Below are positions 41,912-50,767 of a stretch of 64,000 bases of DNA, piece after piece. The notes below the pieces were generated by a model. The model did not search any database. It saw nothing but the letters and a program-made list of their open reading frames with translations, and was not told the DNA's origin. Both the position numbers and the translations under genes were made by a program. Source of the stretch: Kitasatospora griseola (lineage in GTDB: Bacteria; Actinomycetota; Actinomycetes; Streptomycetales; Streptomycetaceae); the NCBI RefSeq assembly GCF_014648555.1, contig NZ_BMRI01000027.1, positions 29,257-93,256 on the forward strand. Reading direction: 5' to 3'. How positions within the stretch are numbered: position 1 is the stretch's first letter; each line of letters begins with the position of its first letter.

Positions 41912-44773
41912 TCACTCGTTCCGCAGTTGAGCGGCGATCGCCCTGGGAGTGGGCGTGTCGGCGAACTCGGCGATCTCCGGCGCGACGCCGAACCTGCGCC
42001 GCACCCGCGAGATCATCCGGATGAGCAGCAGCGAATCGCCGCCGAGCGCGAAGAAGTCCGAGTCGGGCCCGACCGCGGCGACTCCGAGCATCGAGCGCCA
42101 CAGCTCGACGACCTCGTCGAGCGCGTCACCCGGACCCTCCTCGGCCCCGGTCGCCGCACCGGGCGCCGACGCGGGAGAAGCGGGCGCGGCGGCATCGATC
42201 CAGTGCCGTTCCGCGGCGAACGGATAGGTGGGCAGGGACACCCGGCCGACGTCGGCGCCGCCGCGCACCGCCGCCCAGTCCACCGCCACGCCGCCGGCCC
42301 ACAGTGCGCCGAGACCGCTGAGCAGTTCGTCCCGGCGGGCCTGCAGGGGCACTGTCGCCGACCCCGCTGCCTGCGGGACCTGCCGGGCGCTGCCGATCAG
42401 TCCGGTGCCCGGCCCCACCTCCACGAACACGACGCGCGGTCGGCCCGTCGCGGCCTCGACGGCTGCCCGGAAGCGGACCGGACTGCGCAGCTGCCGTCCC
42501 CAGTAACCCGCCGGGCGGGTCGCTCCGGGCGGCAGCAATCCGCCGTCGACGCTGCTGATGACGGCGAACTCGGCGGGGCGGGGCTCGATGCCGCGGGCCT
42601 CCTCGTCGAGTTCGGCCGCGGCGTCGGCCATCATCCAGGAGTGGAAGGCCCGTTGTGCGGGCAGCAGCCGGTGCAGGATTCCTGCGCCGTCCAGCCGCTT
42701 GCGGAACTCGGCGACCGACTCGGCCGGTCCGGACACGACGACCACCTCAGGGGCGTTGACCGCCGCGATCCCGAGGTCCTCGAAGGCCCCGAGCTGTTCC
42801 AGCACCGCGGCTTCCCCGGCGAGTACGACGAGCATCGCTCCCGGCGGGGCCTGCTGCATGAGGGCGCCGCGCCGGGTGACCAGCCGCAGCATCTCGGCGA
42901 GTTCGAGCTCCCCGGCGAGGCCCGCCGCCGCCAGCTCGCCGACCGAGTGACCGATCAGGGCGCCGGGCCGGACGCCCCAGGACAGCAGCAGCCGGCCGAG
43001 CGCGTACTCGTGCAGAACCAGCGCCGGCTGCGTCAGATCCGTCCGGTGGAGCAGCCGGTGCGGGTCGTCACCGATCAGCAGCTCGCGCAGATCGATTCCC
43101 AGCAGGCCCTCGACGATGTCGCAGCCCGCGTCGATGTCCGCGGCGAAGGACGGGTACCGCCGGTAGGCCCAGGCGGACATGCCGGGAGCCTCGGCGCCCT
43201 GGCCGGGGAGGAGGAACACCACGTCGGGCTGTCGCAGCGCGGTGCGGCCCGTCGCGGCTTCGAGCGCTGCCGCGGCGCCGGCCGTGTCCTCGGCGGCCAC
43301 GGCGAGCCGGTGGGTGAAGGACCTGCGGTGTTCCTGGCTGGTGAACGCGACGTCCGCCAGCGGGAGTTCGGGGTGGTCGCGCAGGTGCGCGGCGAGCCGG
43401 TCCGCCGAGGCGCGCAGCGCCTCCGCCGTGCGCGCGGAGACCACGACGACGCCCGGCCCGTCCGTTCGCCCGGTCGTCGTGGGCCGTTCGGCCTCGCGCA
43501 GCACGATGTGCGCGTTGGTCCCGCCGAGCCCGAAGGAGCTGACCGCGGCCCGGCGCGGCGTCCCGTCCGCGGACGGCCACGCGCGGGCGACGGTGTCGAC
43601 GGTGAACGGCGTCCCGGGCTCGCCGAGTTCCGGGCGCGGCTCCTTGAGTCCGGCCAGCGGCGGGATGCGCCGGGCGCGCAGCGCGGAGACCGCCTTGACG
43701 AGTCCGGCGACGCCCGCAGCGGCGGACAGGTGCCCGATGTTGGCCTTGACCGAGCCGAGCGAGCAGCGGTCCGGCCTTCCGCCGAACACCTCGCGCAGCG
43801 CGGCCAACTCGATCGCGTCGCCGACCTCGGTGGCGGTGCCGTGCGCTTCGAGGTAGCCGATCGCGGACGGTTCCACCCCGGCGGCGGCATACGCACGGGC
43901 GAGCACGTCGATCTGCCCGGCGACCCCCGGCGCCGTGTAACCGACCTTGTCCGCACCGTCGTTGTTGACCGCCGAACCCTCGATGACGGCGAGGACCAGG
44001 TCCCCGTCACGACGGGCGTCCTCGGCCCGCTTGAGCGCGACCGCACCGACCCCGCTGCCCGGCACGGTCCCGTTGGCCGTGGCGTCGAAGGGGCGGCAGT
44101 GGCCGTCCTGCGACATGATGCCCTTGGCCTCGTGGAGGTAGCCGGTGTTCTGCGGGAACGCGACGTACGCGCCACCGGCCAGGGCCAGGTCCGAGTCCCC
44201 GGTCCGCAGGCTCTGGCAGGCCAGATGGACGGCGACGAGCGAGGTCGAGCACGCGGTCTGCACGGCGATCGCCGGGCCGCCGAGCCCCAGCCGGTGGGCG
44301 ATCCTGGTCGCGAGGTGGTCCTTCTCGTTGCCCAGCACCAGGCCCAGCAGTCCGTGCGTCGCCAGCACTTCCGGCGCCGCGAGGACCTGCTGGTGCAGGT
44401 AGTAGTTGAAGCCCGCGCCGGCGAACACCCCCACCCTTCCCATCGGCGCGTTCGTGATCAGGCCGCCGGATTCGAGCGCCTCCCACGCGGTCTGCAGCAG
44501 CAGCCGCTGCTGGGGGTCCATGATCGCGGCCTCGCGCGGCGGGATCCCGAAGAACCCGGCGTCGAAGCGATCCGGATCCGCGAGCACGCCGCACACCGGA
44601 ACGTAGGCCGGATCGTCGGCCTCCTCGGCCGGCACGCCCGCCTCCAGCAGTTCCCGTCGGGTGAACGACGTGACGCTCACCCGCCCGGCGAGGAGGTTGG
44701 ACCAGTACTCGTCGACGTTCGCCGCGCCGGGGAAGCGTCCGGCCATCCCGACGATCGCAATGTCCTGGCTCAT
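41912..44773 (-). CDS. Type I PKS module, KS-AT-ACP
   Basis: A 953-residue enzyme. The ketosynthase (residues about 4-425) has the active Cys in VQTACSTSLVAVH and the two His in EAHGTATEVGD and NIGHLSAAAG. The acyltransferase (about 500-800) has GHSVGELAAAGLAG and AFHS, the pattern of malonyl-specific domains. The ACP (about 870-945) has FFALGGDSLLLIRM with the phosphopantetheine Ser. There are no reductive domains, so it would leave a beta-keto group. The ATG overlaps the stop of the upstream NRPS gene (ATGA). Its AT is the only intact one in this operon and may also serve the KS protein at 48470. Confidence 0.94.
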   Translation of the reverse strand: MSQDIAIVGMAGRFPGAANVDEYWSNLLAGRVSVTSFTRRELLEAGVPAEEADDPAYVPVCGVLADPDRFDAGFFGIPPREAAIMDPQQRLLLQTAWEALESGGLITNAPMGRVGVFAGAGFNYYLHQQVLAAPEVLATHGLLGLVLGNEKDHLATRIAHRLGLGGPAIAVQTACSTSLVAVHLACQSLRTGDSDLALAGGAYVAFPQNTGYLHEAKGIMSQDGHCRPFDATANGTVPGSGVGAVALKRAEDARRDGDLVLAVIEGSAVNNDGADKVGYTAPGVAGQIDVLARAYAAAGVEPSAIGYLEAHGTATEVGDAIELAALREVFGGRPDRCSLGSVKANIGHLSAAAGVAGLVKAVSALRARRIPPLAGLKEPRPELGEPGTPFTVDTVARAWPSADGTPRRAAVSSFGLGGTNAHIVLREAERPTTTGRTDGPGVVVVSARTAEALRASADRLAAHLRDHPELPLADVAFTSQEHRRSFTHRLAVAAEDTAGAAAALEAATGRTALRQPDVVFLLPGQGAEAPGMSAWAYRRYPSFAADIDAGCDIVEGLLGIDLRELLIGDDPHRLLHRTDLTQPALVLHEYALGRLLLSWGVRPGALIGHSVGELAAAGLAGELELAEMLRLVTRRGALMQQAPPGAMLVVLAGEAAVLEQLGAFEDLGIAAVNAPEVVVVSGPAESVAEFRKRLDGAGILHRLLPAQRAFHSWMMADAAAELDEEARGIEPRPAEFAVISSVDGGLLPPGATRPAGYWGRQLRSPVRFRAAVEAATGRPRVVFVEVGPGTGLIGSARQVPQAAGSATVPLQARRDELLSGLGALWAGGVAVDWAAVRGGADVGRVSLPTYPFAAERHWIDAAAPASPASAPGAATGAEEGPGDALDEVVELWRSMLGVAAVGPDSDFFALGGDSLLLIRMISRVRRRFGVAPEIAEFADTPTPRAIAAQLRNE

Positions 44774-47700
44774 CGTGTCCCTTCCTGCACGGTCCTGCTC
44801 AGCTGCCGTGCCAGGGACTGCACGGTGGGAAAGCGGTACAGGTCGGTCAGGGAGATCGGACGGCCGCCGAGGTGTTCCCGCAGTCGGCGACGCACCAGGG
44901 CGGCGGACAGCGAGTCCCCGCCGACCTCGAAGAAGCCCTCGTCGAGCCCGAAGTCGTCGCTGCCGAGCACCTCGGACCAGACGTCGGCGATCAGCTCTTC
45001 GAGATCACCGGGACCGGTCGCGGCGACGGCGGCGGAGCCCGCGGGCTCTCCGGCGCGCGCCGGGGAGGCGTCGGTCCCGGCGGCGCCGAAGCGGGCGCCG
45101 AGCGCGCGGAGGTCGACCTTTCCGTTGCGGTCCAGGGGGAACTCGTCCACCGTGATCCACTGCTGCGGCCGCTCGTACGGCGCGAGCGCGGGCTCGACCT
45201 CCGCCCGGACGCGTGCGCGGATGTCGCCGTCCGCCTTGATCGCCGCGCACAACCGGTCACCGGCGAGGAGGACGACCGCGTCCAGCACGCCGGCCTGTTC
45301 CCGGATCCGCCGTTCCACGGCGAGCAGTTCGACCCGGTGTCCGGCGATCTTCACCTGGCGGTCGGCGCGGCCGAGGAAGCGCAGCTGTCCGTCGGCGCCC
45401 CAGCGGACCAGGTCGCCCGTGCGGTATTCACGCACCCCGTCGCGCTCGGTGAAAGCGAGGCCGGTGCGCTCCGGGTCGCCGAGGTAGCCGTCGGCCAGCC
45501 CGGTGCCCGTGGCGCGCAACTCCCCCACGGCGCCCGGGGGCACGGCTCGGCCGGCGCCGTCCACGATCCGCAGGCCGGTGCCGCGCACCGGACCACCGAT
45601 CGGGAGGGGGTCCGGCACCTCGTGCGCGCCGTCGGCGTGGAAGACGGTGGTGAACGTCGTGTTCTCGGTGGGTCCGTACCCGTTGGTCACCCGCAGTCCC
45701 CGGCACTGGTCCAGCACGCGGCGCACGTGCGCGGGTGAGACCACGCCGCCTCCGGTCAGCACCTGGCGCATGCCGCGGAACGCGGCCGGGTGGTGATCGG
45801 CGACCAGGTGGAACAGCCCTGCGGTCAGCCATCCGTGGGTCACCCGCCGGGTGCGCAGGAAGTCGGCCAGGCCGCTCGGTGTCGGCTCACCGGCCGGGTG
45901 CACGACGACCGTCGCCCCGTTCGCCAGCGGCACCAGCAGTTCCAACGTCGAGGCGTCGAACGCGAGCGGCGACAGGCGCATCATCCGCTGTCCGGTCGCG
46001 GCGGCGAAGAGGTTCTCGTCGTCGGCCAGTCGCAGGACGGCGCGATGCGGAACGACGACGCCCTTGGGCACGCCGGTGGTCCCCGAGGTGAAGGAGACGT
46101 AGGCCGGCGCCGCGGCGTCGGCTTCCGCTCCCCGGGCGCCGGCGTCGGCAGCCGGCTCGGACGCGTCCGGCCCCCACGCGACCGGGGGGCAGCCGGGCAC
46201 GTCCGCGAATGCGGGGTCCGCGGCGTCCCCGCCGATCCGGGCGGCGGGTGCGACCGCGGCCGCGATCCGCATCCGCCACTCCGCCGTCGCACCGGGATCG
46301 ACGGCGACGTACGCCGCGCGCAGGCACAGGACGCCCAGCACGGCGATCGCCTCCGTGGCCGACCGCGGGACCTCCAGGACGACGCGGTCCCCGGCGCGGA
46401 CCCCGCACCCGCGCAGCAGGTCGCCCTGGGCCAGCGCATGGGCCCGCAGCTCCCGGTAGGACAGCGTCACGTCGGCATCCGCGTCGACGACCGCCACCGC
46501 GTCCGGCTGCTGCGCGGCGCGGCGTTCGAAGCGGGACCAGAGGTCGTCGTCCGTGTCGAAGCCGACGCCCCGGCCGAGTTCGGCCAGGCGGTCCCGCTGG
46601 CCGCGGGAGAGGCCCGACACGGTGCCGAGCGGAGCGTCCGGACGGCTCGTCAGTTCGCCCAGCACGGCGACGAGGGACTCGGCGAGCTCACCCGCGTCCG
46701 CGGCCGTCTGCGCCGAGGTCGCGTATTCGAGGGCCAGCCGCGGTTCGGGCGACCATGCCTGGACGAAGAGCAGCGCGTCGAAGGTCGAGCCGTGGCAGTG
46801 CCCCTCGTGGACGCGCCAGGGTCCGGAGGGCGAGTCGATCGCGTCCGGGACCAGTTCGTGGTGCGCGGCGAAGCCGATCTGCGCCACCGGGTTCCGGCTG
46901 CCGTCCACCTCGCCCGCGAGGTGTGCGACGACGTTCGCGAACGGGACGTCCGCGTCGGCGACCGCACCGGCGAGGGCGGCCGCGGTGGCCCGCACGAACT
47001 CCGCGGCCTCGATGCCGTCGTCGGTGGTGCAGCGCACCGGGATGATCCGGGTGCACAGCCCGACGACCTCCTCCATCCCCGCCTCGAACCGGCCGGCGGC
47101 CGCGACGCCGAGTACGACGTCGTGGGCGCCCAGTCGGCGGTTGACGGCCAGTGCCCAGGCGGCGAGCAGCACGGCGGTCACCGTGGTCCGGCAGGTGTCG
47201 GCGAGTCGGTCCACGCGCTCGGCGAGTGCCGACGGCAGCGGGAACACCAGGCGCTCGCCGCGCCCGTCGGCCTCGTCCGCGCGCTCCAGGTCCGTGGGCA
47301 GCGCCGCCACCGGCGGGGCCCCGTCGAGCCGTTGGGCGACGCGGGCCAGCGCCGTGTCCAGCGCGCCGGACGCCTGTCGGTCGGCGAGCCGCGAGCCGAT
47401 CCAGTCCGGCGACGGCGCCTCGTCGGTCGGGGCCCCCGCTCCCTCGCAGAGTGCCGCGAACTCCCGCCAGAGCACCCCGATGCTCCAGCCGTCGATCAGC
47501 GCGTGGTGGGCGAGCAGGGTGACGAAGGTCCGCTCCCCCGAGGTGGTGAGCACGAAGACGACCGGTGGTTGCTCGAACGGGCGCAGCAGTTCCGCGCCGC
47601 GCCGCCCGTAGCTCTCGTGCATTTCCCGCACCGCGTCGGCTCCGGCGGGCAGGGTCTGGTGGAGCAGGCGCGGTGCGTGCGACGCGGGCAGCACGACCCG

Positions 47701-48195
47701 CAGCGCGGTCTGCCGTTCCCGGACGAACATCGTCCGCAGCGACTCGTGCCGCGCGGTGAGCCTCCGCAGCGCGGCGCGGACCTGCTCCTGGCTCAGCGCG
47801 ACCGGCGGCTGCACCGTGAACATCAGGTGGTAGGACTGGTCCCGGCCGGCCAGGTGCGCGGCGAGCATGGCCTTCTGACCGGGCAGCAGCTCGCGCCGCG
47901 CCGGAGCGGCCTCGATGTCAGTGGCGGTCGGGGCGGTCGGCACGTACTCCCGCGCCTCGGCGAGGGCGTCGGCCAGGGCGAGCGGCGAGATCAGCAGCGC
48001 GACCTCGACGTCCTCGGCGAGCCGGCGCTGGCCGGCCGAGGTCAGCGCGATCGCCTGCAGGGAGCTGCCGCCCAGCTCGGTGAAGGATTCCGTCCGGTAG
48101 CGTGCCTGGACCTCCTCGGCCGGGAGGCCCAGTACCTCGGCGGCGAGCGGGAGCCAGTCCGCGGCCGCGGTGCGGCGTCCGAGAGCGGCGGTCAT
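44770..48195 (-). CDS. NRPS, domain order PCP-C-A-PCP
   Basis: A 1141-residue synthetase. An N-terminal carrier domain (about 10-90) has FTELGGSSLQAIAL. The condensation domain (about 100-520) has the catalytic HHALIDGWS. The adenylation domain (about 545-1020) has VSFTSGTTGVPKG, LAFDASTLELLVPL, NGYGPTENTTFTTV, YRTGDLVRW and the Lys in DRNGKVDLRAL. The second carrier (about 1055-1130) has FFEVGGDSLSAAL. Pocket residues read by eye (D-A-L-W-L-G-G-T-F-K) are near the valine-type code DAFWxGGTFK, so a small aliphatic amino acid is likely but uncertain. The ATG shares one base with the stop of the PCP gene (TGATG). No release domain. Confidence 0.92.
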   Translation of the reverse strand: MTAALGRRTAAADWLPLAAEVLGLPAEEVQARYRTESFTELGGSSLQAIALTSAGQRRLAEDVEVALLISPLALADALAEAREYVPTAPTATDIEAAPARRELLPGQKAMLAAHLAGRDQSYHLMFTVQPPVALSQEQVRAALRRLTARHESLRTMFVRERQTALRVVLPASHAPRLLHQTLPAGADAVREMHESYGRRGAELLRPFEQPPVVFVLTTSGERTFVTLLAHHALIDGWSIGVLWREFAALCEGAGAPTDEAPSPDWIGSRLADRQASGALDTALARVAQRLDGAPPVAALPTDLERADEADGRGERLVFPLPSALAERVDRLADTCRTTVTAVLLAAWALAVNRRLGAHDVVLGVAAAGRFEAGMEEVVGLCTRIIPVRCTTDDGIEAAEFVRATAAALAGAVADADVPFANVVAHLAGEVDGSRNPVAQIGFAAHHELVPDAIDSPSGPWRVHEGHCHGSTFDALLFVQAWSPEPRLALEYATSAQTAADAGELAESLVAVLGELTSRPDAPLGTVSGLSRGQRDRLAELGRGVGFDTDDDLWSRFERRAAQQPDAVAVVDADADVTLSYRELRAHALAQGDLLRGCGVRAGDRVVLEVPRSATEAIAVLGVLCLRAAYVAVDPGATAEWRMRIAAAVAPAARIGGDAADPAFADVPGCPPVAWGPDASEPAADAGARGAEADAAAPAYVSFTSGTTGVPKGVVVPHRAVLRLADDENLFAAATGQRMMRLSPLAFDASTLELLVPLANGATVVVHPAGEPTPSGLADFLRTRRVTHGWLTAGLFHLVADHHPAAFRGMRQVLTGGGVVSPAHVRRVLDQCRGLRVTNGYGPTENTTFTTVFHADGAHEVPDPLPIGGPVRGTGLRIVDGAGRAVPPGAVGELRATGTGLADGYLGDPERTGLAFTERDGVREYRTGDLVRWGADGQLRFLGRADRQVKIAGHRVELLAVERRIREQAGVLDAVVLLAGDRLCAAIKADGDIRARVRAEVEPALAPYERPQQWITVDEFPLDRNGKVDLRALGARFGAAGTDASPARAGEPAGSAAVAATGPGDLEELIADVWSEVLGSDDFGLDEGFFEVGGDSLSAALVRRRLREHLGGRPISLTDLYRFPTVQSLARQLSRTVQEGTR

Positions 48196-48470
48196 CAGTG
48201 CGTCACCACTCGGGACACGGCCTCGGGTCCGCGCGGCGCCCGGGCGGCGACGGCGAGCAGGTCGCCGTAGCGCGGGTTGGCCAGCACCTGCTGGAGGTCG
48301 ACGGCGATCTCCAGTTCCCGCTGGATCAGCGAAGCCAGCCGCAGTGCGGCGAGCGAGTGGCCGCCGATCTCGAAGAAGTCGTCGTGCTCGGTGACGGAGT
48401 CGACCCCGAGGACCTCCAGCCAGAGCTGGGTGAACTGCTCGACCCAGGTGCCGTCGTCGTGCGTGCCCAT
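48195..48470 (-). CDS. Free-standing peptidyl carrier protein
   Basis: A 91-residue protein made of one carrier domain. The phosphopantetheine Ser is in DDFFEIGGHSLAALRLASL, and GGHS is the usual PCP form. Helix 1 contains FTQLWLEVLGVDSV and helix 3 LQQVLANPRYGDLLAV. It lies between the KS/degenerate-AT gene and the NRPS gene, sharing one base of stop/start with each (TGATG), so it is made in fixed ratio with them. It may hold the amino acid activated by the free adenylation domain, or the extender for the KS protein. Confidence 0.92.
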   Translation of the reverse strand: MGTHDDGTWVEQFTQLWLEVLGVDSVTEHDDFFEIGGHSLAALRLASLIQRELEIAVDLQQVLANPRYGDLLAVAARAPRGPEAVSRVVTH

Positions 48471-50767
48471 CACAGGTCCTTCCCCTTGGCGGCCGGAATC
48501 TCGAAGTAGTGGCGGGTGCGGGCGAACGGGTAGCCCGGCGCCGGGACCCGGCGCAGGCCGTGGTCCAGCTCGGCGTCCCAGGGGCCGCCGATGCCCAGCT
48601 CCCAGAGCAGGCCGACCGAAGTCAGCAACTTGTCGTAGCCGTTGGACATCTCCGGCTCGGTGCCCTCGACATGAGGGATCGTCTGGCAGCCGATCTCCAA
48701 CCAGGCGGCCGGGTCGAGGCCGACCAGCGTCGGCGGCGCGAAGCGGCCGTCGTTCGGCTCGTCGAACCTCGAAGCCCAGTACCCGAGGTCGGTGACCAGC
48801 TCGGCGGCGATCGGCCGGCCGTCCACGGGCGAGTGCAGCGGGGTCTCCGGCACGGCGAGCCTGCTGTCGACCGAGGGCCGGCGCAGCGCGAGGTCCACGC
48901 CCTGCTCGAAGGAGAGCGCCCCGGCCGCACACGCGGCGGCGACGGCGCCGACGCCCACCCCGGTCATCGCCACCGGGTGCACGCCGTAGCGGCGGAGCGC
49001 CTGGCACCAGGCCACCCCGATGGCGAACCGGGTCACCCGCTCCTTGACCACCGGATCGGGGTGGCGGCCCAAGTGCCCGATCGCCGCGTACCCCAGGTCG
49101 AAGTACTGGCGGAAGACGCGGTCCCGGTCGTACATGATCGGGCTGCCGGGCATGCGTCCACTGCCGGTGAGGAAGTACGCGACCCCGCGACGCGCCGCCT
49201 CCGGGGTCGCCCGGCGCACCGGGCGGAGCGAGCGCAGCGGCTCGTCCGTGGTCCGCACAAAGTAGCCGCGCCACGGGAATTCGACGCGGCCGGTGCGCAG
49301 GGTGTGGGCGAGGTCGGGCAGGTCGGCCGGGTCGATGTCGGCAACGGCGTCCCGCACCCGCGCCAGGCTCTCGGCCGCGGCCTCCTCCGTCTTGCCCGAC
49401 ACGAGCAGCAGTTCGATGCCGACGCGGCTGCGGCGCCCGGTCCGCGGGAGCGCGGGAGCCTCTTCGAGCACCACGTGCGCGTTGGTGCCGCCGATACCGA
49501 AGGAGCTCACGCCGGCGCGGCGCACTCCGTCGATCTCCGGCCACTCGGTGGCCGTCCTCGGCACGGTGAAGACCGACTTCTCCAGTTCCAGCGCGGGGTT
49601 GGGGGCGGTGAAGTGCGCGACCGGCGGGATCGTCCGGTGCTTGAGCGCCAGCACCGTCTTGATCAGCCCGGCCACGCCCGACGCCGAGTCGAGGTGTCCC
49701 ATGGTCGACTTCAGCGCGCCCAGCGAGCACGGCGGCCGCCCGCCCCGGTCGACGCCGAACACCTCGCGCAACGCGGAGATCTCGATCGGGTCCCCGAGCG
49801 CGGTTCCGGTGCCGTGCGCCTCCAGGTAGCCGACGGTGTCGGGATCGACGTCGGCCACCGAGAGCGCCGACCTGATCGCCGCCGCCTGGCCCTCGGGCCC
49901 CGGCGCCGTGTAGCCGGCCTTCCGCGCGCCGTCGTTGGCGACCGCGCTGCCGAGGATCACGGCGTGCACGGTGTCGCCGTCGCGCACCGCGTCCTCCAGG
50001 CGCTTGAGCACGACGATCCCCGCGCCGTCGGCGCCCACGGTCCCCTGCGCGTGCTGGTCGAACGGGCGGCACCGGCCGTCGGGCGAGGAGATGCCGCCGG
50101 GCTCGTAGAGGTAGCCGCGCCGGGTCGGCGGTGCGATCGAGGCCCCGCCCGCGAGCGCGAGGTCCGCGTCGTAGGTCAGCAGGCTCTGCACCGCGAGGTG
50201 CACGGCGACGAGCGAGGTGGAGCACGCCGACTGCACGGCGAACGCCGGCCCCTGGAGGTTCAGCTTGTACGCGATGCGGGTCGCCGCATGGTCGCTCACG
50301 CTGGACATCCGGGTCAGCAGTCCCCCGGCGTTCCGCACCGCCCGCTCGTTCGGCCAGAGCAGGTCCAGCAGGTAGACGTTCATCCCGGTGCCGACGTGGA
50401 CGGCGATGCGGTTGCCGTCCGGCGCGATCGGCGGGCGGCCCGCGTGCTCCAGCGCGCTCCACGCGCATTCCAGGAGGATCCGCTGCTGGGGGTCCATCAG
50501 CAGGCTGTCCTGCGGCGAGTAGCCGAACAGCCGTCCGTCGAAGCGGTCGTAGTCCGCGAGGACGGACCGCGCGGGCACGAAGTTCGGGCGGTCGACGGTC
50601 TCGTCGGAGACACCCCAGGCGTTCAGCTCCGCCCGCTCGAAGAACGTCATCGCCTCGACACCGTTCTCGATGTCGTGCCAGAACCGATCGAGGTCGCGTC
50701 CCGCGCCGGGCAGCCTGATGCCCATCCCGACAACGGCGATCCGGTTCGACCCGTGCTCGTCAGACAT
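48470..50767 (-). CDS. Ketosynthase with degenerate acyltransferase-like domain
   Basis: A 765-residue protein. The ketosynthase (about 8-430) is complete: VQSACSTSLVAVH, EAHGTGTALGD and STMGHLDSASG supply the Cys-His-His triad. The second half (about 520-745) follows the length and order of an AT domain, but at the nucleophile elbow (about 600-606) it reads GVGVGAVAAA instead of GHSxGE, so the catalytic Ser and the His before it are lost. It also lacks an ACP. Extender loading must therefore come in trans, or the second half is purely structural (KS-to-AT linker and docking). It overlaps the upstream NRPS by 8 nt and the downstream PCP by one base. Confidence 0.9.
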   Translation of the reverse strand: MSDEHGSNRIAVVGMGIRLPGAGRDLDRFWHDIENGVEAMTFFERAELNAWGVSDETVDRPNFVPARSVLADYDRFDGRLFGYSPQDSLLMDPQQRILLECAWSALEHAGRPPIAPDGNRIAVHVGTGMNVYLLDLLWPNERAVRNAGGLLTRMSSVSDHAATRIAYKLNLQGPAFAVQSACSTSLVAVHLAVQSLLTYDADLALAGGASIAPPTRRGYLYEPGGISSPDGRCRPFDQHAQGTVGADGAGIVVLKRLEDAVRDGDTVHAVILGSAVANDGARKAGYTAPGPEGQAAAIRSALSVADVDPDTVGYLEAHGTGTALGDPIEISALREVFGVDRGGRPPCSLGALKSTMGHLDSASGVAGLIKTVLALKHRTIPPVAHFTAPNPALELEKSVFTVPRTATEWPEIDGVRRAGVSSFGIGGTNAHVVLEEAPALPRTGRRSRVGIELLLVSGKTEEAAAESLARVRDAVADIDPADLPDLAHTLRTGRVEFPWRGYFVRTTDEPLRSLRPVRRATPEAARRGVAYFLTGSGRMPGSPIMYDRDRVFRQYFDLGYAAIGHLGRHPDPVVKERVTRFAIGVAWCQALRRYGVHPVAMTGVGVGAVAAACAAGALSFEQGVDLALRRPSVDSRLAVPETPLHSPVDGRPIAAELVTDLGYWASRFDEPNDGRFAPPTLVGLDPAAWLEIGCQTIPHVEGTEPEMSNGYDKLLTSVGLLWELGIGGPWDAELDHGLRRVPAPGYPFARTRHYFEIPAAKGKDL

